From positions 37,841-101,840 of the forward strand of contig NZ_BSPC01000059.1 of the NCBI RefSeq assembly GCF_030160835.1: 64,000 nucleotides of DNA, written 5' to 3'. Positions 8,364-20,633 of the stretch are shown piece after piece. Position 1 is the first letter of the stretch; each line of letters begins with the position of its first letter. This DNA comes from Labrys miyagiensis. Lineage in GTDB: Bacteria; Pseudomonadota; Alphaproteobacteria; Rhizobiales; Labraceae. The notes under the pieces are model-generated. The model was not told where the DNA came from. It made no database searches and was given only the letters and a program-made list of their open reading frames with translations. The translations under genes were made by a program, and so were the position numbers.

Positions 8364-9076
8364 CAGGCGACGGCCTTCTTCTGGAGGTCGACCAGTTCGC
8401 CGATGCCCTTGCGCGCCAGCGCCAGCATTTCGAGGAACTGCGCCTCGCTGAAGGGTGCGCCCTCGGCCGTGCCCTGGATCTCGACCAGGCCGCCGGCGCC
8501 TGTCATCACGAAATTGGCGTCCGTCATCGCTTCCGAATCCTCGACATAATCGAGGTCGAGCACCGCCACCCCCTTGGAAATGCCGCAGGAGATGGCCGCG
8601 ACATGGTCCTTGATCGGGCTGACGGTGAGCATCTTGCGTTCCATCATCCAGCGTACGCATTCCTGCAGGGCGATGAAGCCGCCGGTGATCGAGGCGGTGC
8701 GGGTGCCGCCATCGGCCTGCAGCACGTCGCAATCGATGGTGATCTGCTTTTCGCCCAGGCGCACCAGGTCGACGACGGCGCGCAGGGAGCGGCCGACCAG
8801 GCGCTGGATCTCCTGGGTGCGGCCCGAGGGCTTGCCGGAGGTCGATTCGCGCCGGGTGCGCTCATGCGTGGCGCGCGGCAGCATGGCATATTCGGCCGTG
8901 ACCCAGCCCTTGCCGGTGCCACGCAGCCAGGCCGGCGGCTTTTCTTCCAGGCTCGCCGTGCACAGCACATGGGTTTCGCCGAACTTGATCAGGCAGGAGC
9001 CTTCGGCATAGCGGGCGACATTGCGCTCGATCGAAACGGGGCGCAGCTCATCGGGCGCACGGCGGGAAGGACGCAT
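8363..9076 (-). CDS. rph: Ribonuclease PH
   Basis: 237 residues. A phosphate-dependent 3'-5' exoribonuclease that trims the 3' ends of tRNA precursors. The start [19 protein letters not shown] is the standard RNase PH N-terminus. [37 protein letters not shown] and the C-terminal [13 protein letters not shown] are strongly conserved. Forms a coupled pair with rdgB. In many relatives hrcA-grpE lies upstream; here there is instead a long gap and an AraC gene. Confidence 0.96.
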   Translation of the reverse strand: MRPSRRAPDELRPVSIERNVARYAEGSCLIKFGETHVLCTASLEEKPPAWLRGTGKGWVTAEYAMLPRATHERTRRESTSGKPSGRTQEIQRLVGRSLRAVVDLVRLGEKQITIDCDVLQADGGTRTASITGGFIALQECVRWMMERKMLTVSPIKDHVAAISCGISKGVAVLDLDYVEDSEAMTDANFVMTGAGGLVEIQGTAEGAPFSEAQFLEMLALARKGIGELVDLQKKAVA

Positions 9077-9714
9077 CACAATCTCCAAGAAATCCGGGCG
9101 CCTTGTAGCCCGCCGGGGATTGTCTGTCACGGCCGATTGCCGGGTGCCGTTGAATGAACCTTGCACTACGGATGTGAGACAACCTCCTCCCACTCGGGGA
9201 GGGAAATCGGCAAGAACTATCGCTGAGAAAGCATGACGCGTTGGAAGACCTTATACGGGATGTTCATCGCAGCCCTGTAGCCAGCGTGAAGAGCCCCAGA
9301 GGAGACAGGCTTTTTTTGGTGGCATCCTGCTTACGCAAAGCCAGATTTTACTATCGGATCGCGGCCCCACGACGAGGCGGAGGGGGTGAATGTCAGGGGA
9401 ATTTTTGACCGACTTGGAGCAATGCGAATGCCGGACGTTATTCTTTCGATTTGATGCCGTTGCGTAATTTGCTATCGTTGGCAGCATAGGGGCGTATATT
9501 GCGCATTCAGATTGCAGGGATAAAGGAACGGTCGAGTAGCGTCGACGGCGTGATGCGCATCAACAACGAATTGCGGGAGCGTGACATTAACGTGACATGG
9601 CATACCGCAAGGGAGCATTTTATTCCGTCTTGCGAAACAACGTGTGTAGAGAATCTCAGCTGAGGAAGGCGCATAGCCGCGTCAGTCCCCTGCTGTATCG
9701 TCTGGAAAGTCGCG
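9077..9714. other. 638-bp intergenic region between rph and the AraC gene
   Basis: No convincing coding sequence on either strand. The right part is more AT-rich. The one clear motif is the 11-bp direct repeat at 9580-9601, listed separately. The region must hold the rph promoter (leftward) and the AraC promoter (rightward). Confidence 0.5.
9580..9601 (+). promoter_or_regulatory. Tandem 11-bp direct repeat CGTGACAT
   Basis: CGTGACATTAA (9580-9590) is followed at once by CGTGACATGGC (9591-9601). Two copies of an 8-mer at exactly one helical turn recall a Pho box (TGTCAT at 11-bp period) or an AraC-type site. It lies about 115 bp upstream of the AraC start. Function is unproven. Confidence 0.4.
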
Positions 9715-10788
9715 ATGCACGAAAGCTTCGAACCGAACAGATCGATCCGGGCGGAAGGGCCCTGGGACAGTCAATTGTGGCGGTGGCAGCCTTCCAAGGG
9801 GCGCTGGTCGCCCGAACGCCATGGCCTGCCGCGCACAACCGTATTCCTTTCCCTCGATACGGCCCACGAACGCCCGAAGAACCGCTACGAATTCTGGCGG
9901 CATATCGCGCTTTACGATATCGACGGCCATCCCCGCCGCTACGATTCGCCCGAAGGCTTCCAGGCTGCCGCATCCGGACTGGTTGGGCCAACCGCCAGCC
10001 TGTTTTCCTACCAGAGTGACGCCCTGTCGGGCGAACGGACGCAAGCCGGGCGGCGCAGCGACGGCTGGGACGACGCATCGCTCGGCCTGCTCATCGATGG
10101 CGAGCGCCAGCATGCAGAGGGGGACTATCGCACCATCACCGGCCCCGGCCAGTTCTTTGCCTATGACGCCGGCCGCGACAGCCTGGTGCGCTGCTCCAGG
10201 AGCCGCGGGGTGGTGATCGCCATGCGCCGGCGTGTGCTCGAGGCGGCGCTGGGCGCCCCAGTGCCGCCTTCCGCCATTCTGGCTGAGATCGTGGGCAAGT
10301 CGGCGCTGGCGCCCTTCCTGGCGTCGCAGATGCGCCTGCTCGGCGAACTGGCCGGCACGCTCTGCGAGGCCGACAGAGCCATCATGCTGCAGAACACCGT
10401 CGATCTCGTCACCATGGCCCTGCGCAGGGCCGACAAGAAAGAAGTGCTCGACGAGGAGAACGGGCCGCGGGGCCTTCTGCTGGCGGCGCTCAACGTCATC
10501 CAGGCGAGCCTCTCCAACGCCCTGCTCGGTCCGGAGATGCTCGCCACCGCGCTCGGCTGCTCGCGTGCCAAGCTCTACCGGGCCTTTGCCGAATATGGCC
10601 TGACCATCTCGGCGGTCATCCGCGAAACGCGCCTCAAGCAGGCGCGGGTCATGATCGAGAGCCTGCTGCCAGAAATCTCGATCGCCGAAATAGGCATGCG
10701 CTGCGGCTTCCTCGACCCTGCCAATTTCAGCCGCAATTTCCGGCTCTATTTTGGGGTGAGTCCCACGGAACTTCGGCGGCGGGGTTGA
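9715..10788 (+). CDS. AraC family transcriptional regulator
   Basis: 357 residues. The C-terminal about 100 residues hold the two AraC HTH motifs: LLGPEMLATALGCSRAKLYR then ISIAEIGMRCGFLDPANFSR, ending RLYFGVSPTELRRRG. The N-terminal roughly 230 residues resemble the AraC-binding-like domain of OxyR/ArgR-type activators and carry no recognisable ligand motif. It stands alone between rph and mdh, so its target may be distant or itself. The start (ATG 9715, MHESFEPN) is plausible but not supported by a strong SD. Confidence 0.85.
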   Translation: MHESFEPNRSIRAEGPWDSQLWRWQPSKGRWSPERHGLPRTTVFLSLDTAHERPKNRYEFWRHIALYDIDGHPRRYDSPEGFQAAASGLVGPTASLFSYQSDALSGERTQAGRRSDGWDDASLGLLIDGERQHAEGDYRTITGPGQFFAYDAGRDSLVRCSRSRGVVIAMRRRVLEAALGAPVPPSAILAEIVGKSALAPFLASQMRLLGELAGTLCEADRAIMLQNTVDLVTMALRRADKKEVLDEENGPRGLLLAALNVIQASLSNALLGPEMLATALGCSRAKLYRAFAEYGLTISAVIRETRLKQARVMIESLLPEISIAEIGMRCGFLDPANFSRNFRLYFGVSPTELRRRG

Positions 10789-12123
<1,335 letters not shown>

Positions 12124-12150
12124 TCCTGCCCGCCACCGGAGCCCAATGCC

Positions 12151-13350
12151 ATGAACATCCACGAATACCAGGCCAAGGCCGTGCTGAAGGAATTCGGCCT
12201 GCCTGTGTCGCGCGGCGGCGCGGCGCTCACGGTCGAGGAAGCCGTCCGCGCCGCCCAGGACCTGCCCGGCCCGCTTTATGTGGTGAAGTCGCAGATCCAT
12301 GCCGGCGGCCGTGGCAAGGGCAAGTTCAAGGAACTGCCTCCCGAAGCCAAGGGTGGCGTGCGCCTCGCCAAGTCGATCGACGAGGTCAAGGCCAATGCCG
12401 CCGAGATGCTCGGTAACACGCTGGTGACGGTGCAGACCGGTCCGGCCGGCAAGCAGGTCAACCGCCTCTATATCGAGGACGGCTCTGACATCGAGAGGGA
12501 ATTCTATCTGTCCATGCTTGTCGACCGCGAGACCAGCCGCGTCGCTTTCGTGGTCTCCACCGAGGGCGGCATGGATATCGAGAAGGTGGCCCATGACAGC
12601 CCCGAGAAGATCATCACCTTCTCGGTCGACCCTGCGACCGGCGTGATGCCCCATCACGGCCTGGCGGTGGCCAAGGCGCTCGGCCTTTCCGGCGATCTCG
12701 CCAAGCAGGCGGTTGGCCTCACCACCAAGCTCTATGCCGCCTTCGTCGCCAAGGACATGGCGATGCTGGAGATCAACCCGCTGATCGTCACCCAGGACAA
12801 CCAGCTCAAATGCCTGGACGCCAAGATCAGCTTTGACTCCAACGCCCTCTATCGCCATCCCGATATCGTGGCCCTGCGCGACGAGACCGAGGAGGATCCC
12901 AAGGAGATCGAGGCCTCGCGCTACGACCTCTCCTATATCGCTCTCGACGGCTCGATCGGCTGCATGGTCAACGGCGCCGGCCTTGCCATGGCGACGCTCG
13001 ACATCATCAAGCTCTATGGCGAGGAGCCGGCGAATTTCCTCGATGTCGGCGGCGGCGCCAGCAAGGAGAAGGTGACGGCGGCGTTCAAGATCATCACCGC
13101 CGACCCGCAGGTGAAGGGCATCCTGGTCAACATCTTTGGCGGCATCATGCGCTGCGACGTCATCGCCGAGGGCGTGATCGCAGCGGTGCAGGAAGTCGGC
13201 CTCACCATCCCGCTGGTGGTGCGGCTCGAAGGCACCAATGTCGAGCTCGGCAAGCAGATCATCCGCGAATCCGGCCTGAACGTCATCGCCGCTGATGATC
13301 TCGACGATGCCGCCCAGAAGATTGTCAAAGCCGTCCGGGAAACCAAGTAA
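12151..13350 (+). CDS. sucC: Succinyl-CoA synthetase (ADP-forming) beta subunit
   Basis: 399 residues. With SucD it converts succinyl-CoA to succinate with substrate-level phosphorylation. The N-terminus [20 protein letters not shown] and the ATP-grasp segment ([17 protein letters not shown]) are diagnostic. The C-terminal CoA-ligase part has [16 protein letters not shown]. Starts 27 bp after the mdh stop. The TAA overlaps the sucD ATG (TAATG), indicating coupled translation of the two subunits. Confidence 0.97.
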   Translation: MNIHEYQAKAVLKEFGLPVSRGGAALTVEEAVRAAQDLPGPLYVVKSQIHAGGRGKGKFKELPPEAKGGVRLAKSIDEVKANAAEMLGNTLVTVQTGPAGKQVNRLYIEDGSDIEREFYLSMLVDRETSRVAFVVSTEGGMDIEKVAHDSPEKIITFSVDPATGVMPHHGLAVAKALGLSGDLAKQAVGLTTKLYAAFVAKDMAMLEINPLIVTQDNQLKCLDAKISFDSNALYRHPDIVALRDETEEDPKEIEASRYDLSYIALDGSIGCMVNGAGLAMATLDIIKLYGEEPANFLDVGGGASKEKVTAAFKIITADPQVKGILVNIFGGIMRCDVIAEGVIAAVQEVGLTIPLVVRLEGTNVELGKQIIRESGLNVIAADDLDDAAQKIVKAVRETK

Positions 13351-14234
13351 TGTCCATCCTGATCAACAAGAACACCCGCGTCATCTGCCAGGGCTTCACC
13401 GGCAAAAACGGCACCTTCCATTCCGAGCAGGCCATCAAATATGGCACGCAGATGGTCGGCGGCACCTCGCCCGGCAAGGGCGGTTCGCAGCATCTGGGCC
13501 TGCCGGTGTTCGACACGGTCGCCGAGGCACGCCATGCCACGGGCGCCGACGCTTCCGTGATCTACGTGCCGCCGCCGGGCGCGGCGGACGCGATCTGCGA
13601 GGCCATCGATGCCGAGATCCCGCTGATCGTCTGCATCACCGAAGGCATCCCGGTCGCCGACATGATCAAGGTCAAGCGGTCGCTGTCGGGCTCCAAGTCG
13701 CGCCTGATCGGGCCGAACTGCCCGGGCGTGATGACCTCGGACGAATGCAAGATCGGCATCATGCCCGGCAACATCTTCCGCAAGGGGTCGGTGGGCATTG
13801 TATCCCGCTCGGGAACGCTTACCTATGAAGCAGTGTTCCAGACCTCGAATGAGGGCCTTGGCCAGACCACGGCCGTGGGCATCGGCGGCGACCCCGTCAA
13901 GGGCACCGAATTCATTGACATGCTTGAGCTTTTTCTCGGTGACCCCGACACCCATTCGATCGTCATGATCGGTGAGATCGGCGGCTCGGCCGAGGAAGAC
14001 GCGGCGCAGTTCCTGATCGACGAGGCCAAGCGCGGCCGCAAGAAGCCGACGGTCGGTTTCGTAGCTGGACGCACCGCGCCTCCCGGACGACGCATGGGCC
14101 ATGCCGGCGCCATCATCTCGGGCGGCAAGGGTGATGCCGGCTCGAAGATCGCGGCTCTGGAAGCGGCCGGCGTGCGGGTTTCGCCGTCGCCGGCGCGCCT
14201 GGGCACGACGTTGAGTGAACTTTTGAAGGGCTGA
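13350..14234 (+). CDS. sucD: Succinyl-CoA synthetase alpha subunit
   Basis: 294 residues. Binds CoA and carries the phosphorylated active-site His. [20 protein letters not shown] opens the CoA-binding Rossmann domain. [20 protein letters not shown] is conserved, and the phospho-His lies in [13 protein letters not shown] (family knowledge). Coupled to sucC by TAATG. A palindromic repeat separates it from sucA. Confidence 0.97.
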   Translation: MSILINKNTRVICQGFTGKNGTFHSEQAIKYGTQMVGGTSPGKGGSQHLGLPVFDTVAEARHATGADASVIYVPPPGAADAICEAIDAEIPLIVCITEGIPVADMIKVKRSLSGSKSRLIGPNCPGVMTSDECKIGIMPGNIFRKGSVGIVSRSGTLTYEAVFQTSNEGLGQTTAVGIGGDPVKGTEFIDMLELFLGDPDTHSIVMIGEIGGSAEEDAAQFLIDEAKRGRKKPTVGFVAGRTAPPGRRMGHAGAIISGGKGDAGSKIAALEAAGVRVSPSPARLGTTLSELLKG

Positions 14235-14247
14235 GAACGTGCCGACG

Positions 14248-14322
14248 GAGGGGCGATTACCAATCGCCCTTCTTGAAGCGACGAGTATGCCGGAAGGGCG
14301 GGCGATCGGTGATCGCCCCTCC
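14248..14322. repeat. BIME-like pair inside the suc operon
   Basis: Unit 14248-14273 (GGAGGGGCGATTACCAATCG onward) is inverted, imperfectly, at 14293-14322 (ending GATCGCCCCTCC). Each unit has an inner palindrome, and the G/C-rich GGAG head faces outwards. It occupies the sucD-sucA gap, so a hairpin would form in the operon mRNA. Confidence 0.8.
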
Positions 14323-14341
14323 AGTTCGAAGGAAAAGGACG

Positions 14342-17290
14342 ATGGATCGTCAAGACGAACTGAACGGGCGAGGCTTTGCCTATGGAGGCGACGCCGCCTA
14401 TCTCGAGGATCTCTACGCGCGCTACGAGGACAACCCGTCTTCGGTGACCGGCGAATGGGCTTCCTTCTTCGCCGGCCTCGCCGACGACAAGGCGATAGTC
14501 GAGAAGAACGCGCGCGGTGCCAGCTGGGCCAGGCCCAACTGGCCGATCGCCGCCAATGGCGAGCTCGTCTCCGCCCTCGACGGCAATTGGGGCCAGGTCG
14601 AGAAGAAGGTCGGCGAGAAGATCAAGGCCAAGGCCCAGGATCAGGGTGCCACCATCACCCCCGAGGCGGTGCTGCAGGCCACGCGCGATTCGGTGCGCGC
14701 CATCATGCTCATCCGCGCCTACCGCATGCGCGGCCATCTCTTCGCCAATCTCGATCCGCTCGGCCTGCAGGCGCCCCGCGACCATGAGGAACTGCATCCT
14801 CAGACCTATGGCTTCTCGGAGAACGACCTCGATCGCAAGATCTTCATCGATCACGTGCTGGGGCTCGAATTCGCCTCCATCCACGAGATCGAGGTAATCC
14901 TCAAGCGCACCTATTGCTCGACGCTCGGCGTCGAGTTCATGCATGTCTCCGATCCCACCCAGAAGGCCTGGATCCAGCAGCGCATCGAGGGCACGGACAA
15001 GGAGATCTCCTTCACCCGCGAGGGCAAGCGCGCCATCCTCAACAAGCTGATCGAGGCCGAGGGCTTCGAGAAGTTCATCGACGTCAAATATACCGGCACC
15101 AAGCGCTTCGGCCTCGATGGTTCGGAGTCGGCCGTTCCGGCGCTGGAGCAGATCATCAAGCGTGGCGGCGCCCTCGGCGTGCAGGACATCGTGCTGGGCA
15201 TGGCCCATCGCGGCCGCCTCAACGTGCTCGCGCAGGTGCTGGGCAAGCCGCATCGCGCCATCTTCCACGAATTCAAGGGCGGTTCCTACACGCCCGACGA
15301 TGTGGAAGGCTCGGGCGACGTGAAGTACCATCTGGGTGCTTCCTCGGACCGCGAATTCGACGGCAACAAGGTGCATCTGTCGCTCACCGCCAACCCCTCG
15401 CATCTGGAGATCGTCGATCCCGTGGTGCTCGGCAAGGTGCGCGCCAAGCAGGACCAGCATGACGACGTCAACGCCCGATCGACGGTGATGCCGCTGCTGA
15501 TCCATGGCGATGCCGCTTTCGCCGGCCAGGGCGTGGTGGCCGAATGCCTGGGCTTGTCGGGCCTGAAGGGCCACCGCACCGGCGGCTCGATGCATTTCAT
15601 CATCAACAACCAGATCGGCTTCACCACCTACCCGCGCTATTCGCGCTCCTCGCCCTATCCCTCCGACGTGGCGAAGATGATCGAGGCACCGATCTTCCAT
15701 GTGAATGGCGATGATCCGGAAGCGGTCGTGTTTGCAGCCAAGATCGCCACCGAATTCCGGCAGACCTTCCACAAGCCCGTGGTCATCGACATGTTCTGCT
15801 ATCGCCGATTCGGTCACAACGAAGGCGACGAGCCGGGCTTCACCCAGCCGCTGATGTACAAGAAGATTCGCTCGCATCCGGGCGTGGTCGAGATCTACTC
15901 GCAGCGCCTGATCGAGGCCGGCGTCGTGACGGCCGGCGAAGTCGACAAGATGAAGTCCGACTGGCGGGCGCGCCTAGAGGCCGAATATGAGGCCGGCCAG
16001 GCCTACAAGCCCAACAAGGCCGACTGGCTCGACGGCCAATGGGCCGGCCTCAAGGCGATCGGCGCCACCGACGACGATCCGCGCCGCGGCGCCACCGGCG
16101 TCGACGGCGCCAAGCTGACCAATATCGGCATGGCGCTGACCAGGACGCCGGAAGGCTTCCATGTCCACAAGACCATCCAGCGCTTCATGGAAACGCGGCG
16201 CAAGATGATCGAGATGGGCGAAGGGCTCGACTGGGCGACGGCTGAGGCGCTGGCCTTCGGCACGCTCTGCGACGAGGGCCATCGCGTGCGGCTCTCAGGC
16301 CAGGACTGCGAGCGCGGCACCTTCTCGCAGCGCCATTCGGTGCTGATCGACCAGGAGACCGAGAAACGCTACACCCCGCTGAAGAACATCCGCGAGGGCC
16401 AGGGCAGATACGAGGTCATCAACTCGATGCTCTCCGAAGAGGCCGTGCTTGGCTTCGAGTATGGCTATTCGCTGGCCGAGCCGAAGGCGCTGACCTTGTG
16501 GGAAGCGCAGTTCGGCGACTTCGCCAACGGCGCGCAGGTGGTGTTCGACCAGTTCATCTCCTCGGGCGAGCGCAAATGGCTGCGCCTGTCCGGCTTGGTC
16601 TGCCTGCTGCCGCATGGCTATGAAGGGCAAGGGCCGGAGCACTCCTCCGCGCGCCTCGAACGCTTCCTGCAGATGTGCGCCGAGGACAACATGCAGGTCG
16701 CCAACTGCACGACGCCGGCGAACTACTTCCACATTCTCCGCCGCCAGCTCAAGCGCGACATCCGCAAGCCCCTGATCCTGATGACGCCGAAGTCGCTGCT
16801 GCGCCACAAGCGCTGCGTCTCCAGGCTCAGCGAGCTCGGGGCCGATACGACCTTCCACCGCATCCTGTGGGACGATGCCCAGTTCGGCACCTCCACCACC
16901 AAGCTGGTGGCGGACGAGAAGATCCGGCGCGTCGTGCTGTGCACCGGCAAGGTCTATTACGACCTGCTCGACGAACGCGAGAAGCGGGGCATCGACGACA
17001 TCTATCTGATGCGCGTCGAGCAGCTCTATCCCTTCCCGCTGAAGTCGCTGGCCGCCGAGCTGTCGCGCTTCCGCAAGGCGGATGTGGTCTGGTGCCAGGA
17101 AGAGCCCAAGAACATGGGCTCCTGGTCCTTCGTCGAGCCGTATCTCGAATGGGTGCTCGGCCAGGCCGGAACCAAGGCCAAGCGCGCCGCTTATGCCGGG
17201 CGTCCGGCTTCGGCGGCCACGGCCACGGGCCTGATGTCCAAGCATCTGTTCCAGTTGCAGGCCTTCACCGACGAAGCGCTGACCATCTGA
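14342..17290 (+). CDS. sucA: 2-oxoglutarate dehydrogenase E1 component
   Basis: 982 residues. The thiamine-diphosphate decarboxylase subunit of the oxoglutarate dehydrogenase complex, passing the succinyl group to lipoyl-E2. Start MDRQDELNGRGFAYGGDAAY with SD AAGGAAAAGGA upstream. Visible motifs are the E1 N-terminal E2-binding segment, GMAHRGRLNVL, HGDAAFAGQGVVAECL with NNQIGFTT (ThDP/Mg site), and PHGYEGQGPEHSSAR. The C-terminus ends in the conserved A-T-A-T-G...HLFQLQAFTDEAL. Full length for the family. Confidence 0.97.
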   Translation: MDRQDELNGRGFAYGGDAAYLEDLYARYEDNPSSVTGEWASFFAGLADDKAIVEKNARGASWARPNWPIAANGELVSALDGNWGQVEKKVGEKIKAKAQDQGATITPEAVLQATRDSVRAIMLIRAYRMRGHLFANLDPLGLQAPRDHEELHPQTYGFSENDLDRKIFIDHVLGLEFASIHEIEVILKRTYCSTLGVEFMHVSDPTQKAWIQQRIEGTDKEISFTREGKRAILNKLIEAEGFEKFIDVKYTGTKRFGLDGSESAVPALEQIIKRGGALGVQDIVLGMAHRGRLNVLAQVLGKPHRAIFHEFKGGSYTPDDVEGSGDVKYHLGASSDREFDGNKVHLSLTANPSHLEIVDPVVLGKVRAKQDQHDDVNARSTVMPLLIHGDAAFAGQGVVAECLGLSGLKGHRTGGSMHFIINNQIGFTTYPRYSRSSPYPSDVAKMIEAPIFHVNGDDPEAVVFAAKIATEFRQTFHKPVVIDMFCYRRFGHNEGDEPGFTQPLMYKKIRSHPGVVEIYSQRLIEAGVVTAGEVDKMKSDWRARLEAEYEAGQAYKPNKADWLDGQWAGLKAIGATDDDPRRGATGVDGAKLTNIGMALTRTPEGFHVHKTIQRFMETRRKMIEMGEGLDWATAEALAFGTLCDEGHRVRLSGQDCERGTFSQRHSVLIDQETEKRYTPLKNIREGQGRYEVINSMLSEEAVLGFEYGYSLAEPKALTLWEAQFGDFANGAQVVFDQFISSGERKWLRLSGLVCLLPHGYEGQGPEHSSARLERFLQMCAEDNMQVANCTTPANYFHILRRQLKRDIRKPLILMTPKSLLRHKRCVSRLSELGADTTFHRILWDDAQFGTSTTKLVADEKIRRVVLCTGKVYYDLLDEREKRGIDDIYLMRVEQLYPFPLKSLAAELSRFRKADVVWCQEEPKNMGSWSFVEPYLEWVLGQAGTKAKRAAYAGRPASAATATGLMSKHLFQLQAFTDEALTI

Positions 17291-17301
17291 CGGGAGAGAC
17301 C

Positions 17302-17622
17302 ATGCCCTTCTTCGTTTGCCGGCTCATCGCCCCGCGCCCGACCTTCGCCTTCGACATGACGGAAGCGGAGCGCGAGATGATGGGGCGGCATGGCGCCTAT
17401 CTGCGCCAATGGGCGGAGGAGGGCAGCGTCATCCTGTTCGGACCGGTGGGCGATCCCAAGGGGCCTTGGGGGCTCGCCATTTTCGAGGCCGCGGACGAGG
17501 CCAAGGTGCGTGAGATCTTGGACGGGGATCCCGTCCTCAGCTCCGGCGCCGGCTTTTCCCATGAGATACTACCCATGATGCAGGCCGTTTCCGGGCGCCG
17601 CCTGCTCCATGCAAACCCCTAG
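17302..17622 (+). CDS. YciI-like protein between sucA and sucB
   Basis: 106 residues of the YCII ferredoxin-like alpha/beta fold: MPFFVCRLIAPRP, RHGAYLRQWAEEGSVILFGP, GPWGLAIFEAADEAKVREIL, DPVLSSGAG. The HGAYL and D/GP segments occupy the usual putative active-site positions. SD CGGGAGAGA (17290-17298) precedes ATG 17302, only 11 bp after the sucA stop, so it is co-transcribed with the oxoglutarate dehydrogenase genes. Role unknown. Its TAG stop (17620-17622) is the first three bases of the palindromic repeat that follows, so the 3' end may have been reshaped by the repeat. Confidence 0.85.
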   Translation: MPFFVCRLIAPRPTFAFDMTEAEREMMGRHGAYLRQWAEEGSVILFGPVGDPKGPWGLAIFEAADEAKVREILDGDPVLSSGAGFSHEILPMMQAVSGRRLLHANP

Positions 17623-17722
17623 AGCAATGGGCGTTTACCCGTAAACGCCCATTGCTCTAGCTCCTTGTTTTAACGCGTCTTTGCGTTCCTGATGACTCCA
17701 TCGGATCGCAAAACGCCATGGC
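17620..17722 (+). repeat. TAGAGC-headed palindromic repeat (copy 1)
   Basis: Begins with the yciI stop codon TAG. 17621-17638 and 17641-17658 are exact 18-bp reverse complements (AGAGCAATGGGCGTTTAC) around CC. The conserved tail follows: CTCCTTGTTTTAACGCGTCT, then TTTGCG...ATCGCAAAACG. Tail and head match copies at 36438, 42740, 57479 and 60786 (inverted). It lies in the sucA/yciI-sucB gap and would form a strong RNA hairpin. Confidence 0.92.
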
Positions 17723-17755
17723 TAGAAGAGGAACCCCGCACGGGGCGCAAAAAAT

Positions 17756-19000
<1,245 letters not shown>

Positions 19001-19007
19001 TGCGATT

Positions 19008-19078
19008 GGGGGGCGGGTCTTCAGACCCGCCTGTTCCGCCCTTCACATGAAAGAGCCGGGTCTGAAGACCCGCCCCCC
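19008..19078. repeat. BIME-like inverted repeat between sucB and lpd
   Basis: Arms 19008-19029 and 19057-19078 are exact 22-bp reverse complements (GGGGGGCGGGTCTTCAGACC...) around a 27-bp spacer. Each arm contains its own palindrome GGGTCTTCAGACCC. It lies in the 98-bp gap before lpd. Confidence 0.9.
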
Positions 19079-19098
19079 GTTTGAAAGAGCACTTCCCC

Positions 19099-20499
19099 AT
19101 GCCCACCCATGATCTCGTTGTTATCGGCACCGGCCCCGGCGGCTATGTCTGTGCCATCCGCGCGGCCCAGCTCGGGCTCAATGTCGCCGTGGTCGAGAAG
19201 AACGCCACCTATGGCGGCACCTGCCTGAATATCGGCTGCATCCCCTCCAAGGCGCTGCTGCACGCTTCCGAGCTTTTCGACGAGGCCGGCCACGGCTTCA
19301 AGGCCTTCGGCATCGAGGTGCCGGCGCCCGTGCTCAACCTCGCCCAGATGATGAAGCACAAGCAGGAAACGGTGGACGCCAATGTCCAGGGCGTCGCCTT
19401 CCTGTTCAAGAAGAACAAGATCACTGCCTATCGCGGCAAGGGCAAGGTCCTTGGTGCCGGCAAGGTCGAGGTCACGGCCGATGACGGCTCCAAGCAGACC
19501 GTGGACACCAAGTCGATCGTGATCGCCACCGGCTCCGACGTTGCCCAGCTGCCGGGGGTGACTATCGACGAGAAGATCGTGGTCTCCTCCACCGGTGCGC
19601 TGGAACTTGCCGGCGTGCCGAAGAAGCTCGTCGTCATCGGCGCCGGCGTGATCGGCCTGGAACTTGGCTCGGTATGGCGTCGCCTCGGCGCCGAGGTCAC
19701 CGTGGTCGAGTTCCTTGACCGCATCCTGCCCGGCATGGATGGCGAGGTAGCCAAGCAGGCTCAGCGCCTGTTCAGCCGCCAGGGCATGGCGTTCAAGCTC
19801 GCCACTAAGGTCACCGGCGTGACCACCAGTGCTACGGGTGCCGTCGTTTCGGTCGAGCCTGTCGCGGGCGGCGAGAAGGAGACGATCGCGGCCGATATCG
19901 TGCTGGTCTCGACTGGCCGCCGCCCCTACACGGACGGGCTGGGTCTGGAGGAAGCCGGTGTCGCCACTGAGCGCGGGCGGGTGGTGATCGACGATCATTT
20001 CGCCACCAATATACCTGGCATCTATGCCATCGGCGACGTGGTGCGCGGCCCGATGCTGGCGCACAAGGGCGAGGATGAGGGCATTGCCATCGCCGAGATC
20101 CTGGCCGGGCAGCATGGCCATGTGAACTACGACACCATCCCGGCCGTGGTCTACACCTATCCCGAGATCGCTTCGGTGGGGAAGACCGAGGAGGAGCTCA
20201 AGGCCGCGGGCATCGCCTACAAGGTCGGCAAGTTCCCCTTCACCGCCAACGGCCGCGCCCGCGCCAACCGCACCACCGAAGGCTTCGTCAAGTTCCTGGC
20301 GGATGCCACGACCGACCGCGTGCTCGGCGCCCACATCCTTGGCGCCGGGGCCGGCGAGATGATTCACGAGGCCGTTGTTCTCATGGAATTCGGCGGTTCC
20401 TCGGAGGATCTCGGCCGCACCTGCCATGCCCATCCGACCATGTCGGAGGCGGTGAGGGAGGCTGCCCTGGCGGTCGAGGGGCGCGCAATTCACATCTAG
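19099..20499 (+). CDS. lpd: Dihydrolipoamide dehydrogenase (E3)
   Basis: 466 residues. A FAD-dependent enzyme that reoxidises dihydrolipoamide for the oxoglutarate dehydrogenase complex. FAD site VVIGTGPGGYVCAIRAAQLG; redox disulfide Cys42/Cys47 in GGTCLNIGCIPSKALLH; NAD site VIGAGVIGLELGSVW; C-terminal active-site His in CHAHPTMSEAV. ATG 19099 was chosen because it gives the standard N-terminus MPTHDLVVIG. End of the TCA block. Confidence 0.96.
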   Translation: MPTHDLVVIGTGPGGYVCAIRAAQLGLNVAVVEKNATYGGTCLNIGCIPSKALLHASELFDEAGHGFKAFGIEVPAPVLNLAQMMKHKQETVDANVQGVAFLFKKNKITAYRGKGKVLGAGKVEVTADDGSKQTVDTKSIVIATGSDVAQLPGVTIDEKIVVSSTGALELAGVPKKLVVIGAGVIGLELGSVWRRLGAEVTVVEFLDRILPGMDGEVAKQAQRLFSRQGMAFKLATKVTGVTTSATGAVVSVEPVAGGEKETIAADIVLVSTGRRPYTDGLGLEEAGVATERGRVVIDDHFATNIPGIYAIGDVVRGPMLAHKGEDEGIAIAEILAGQHGHVNYDTIPAVVYTYPEIASVGKTEEELKAAGIAYKVGKFPFTANGRARANRTTEGFVKFLADATTDRVLGAHILGAGAGEMIHEAVVLMEFGGSSEDLGRTCHAHPTMSEAVREAALAVEGRAIHI

Positions 20500-20633
20500 A
20501 ACGCCCTTTTGCTGTTGCAAAGCCGCTAAAAGGCCATACACACGCGCTAGGGCATCGTCCAAAGCGGGACATGCCCGCCTTCTTTCCAAGCCGCCGGTTC
20601 GGCCCCTCGGGCCGGCCGCCCTCGGAGTTTCCA

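Noticed and set aside
9251-9487. A 78-residue minus-strand frame in the rph-AraC gap
   Set aside because: No SD, odd composition and no similarity to any family I know; treated as non-coding.
13823-15877. A 684-codon open frame antisense to sucD/sucA
   Set aside because: It is the mirror of strongly conserved sucA codons in high-GC DNA; its translation has no recognisable domain and no SD.
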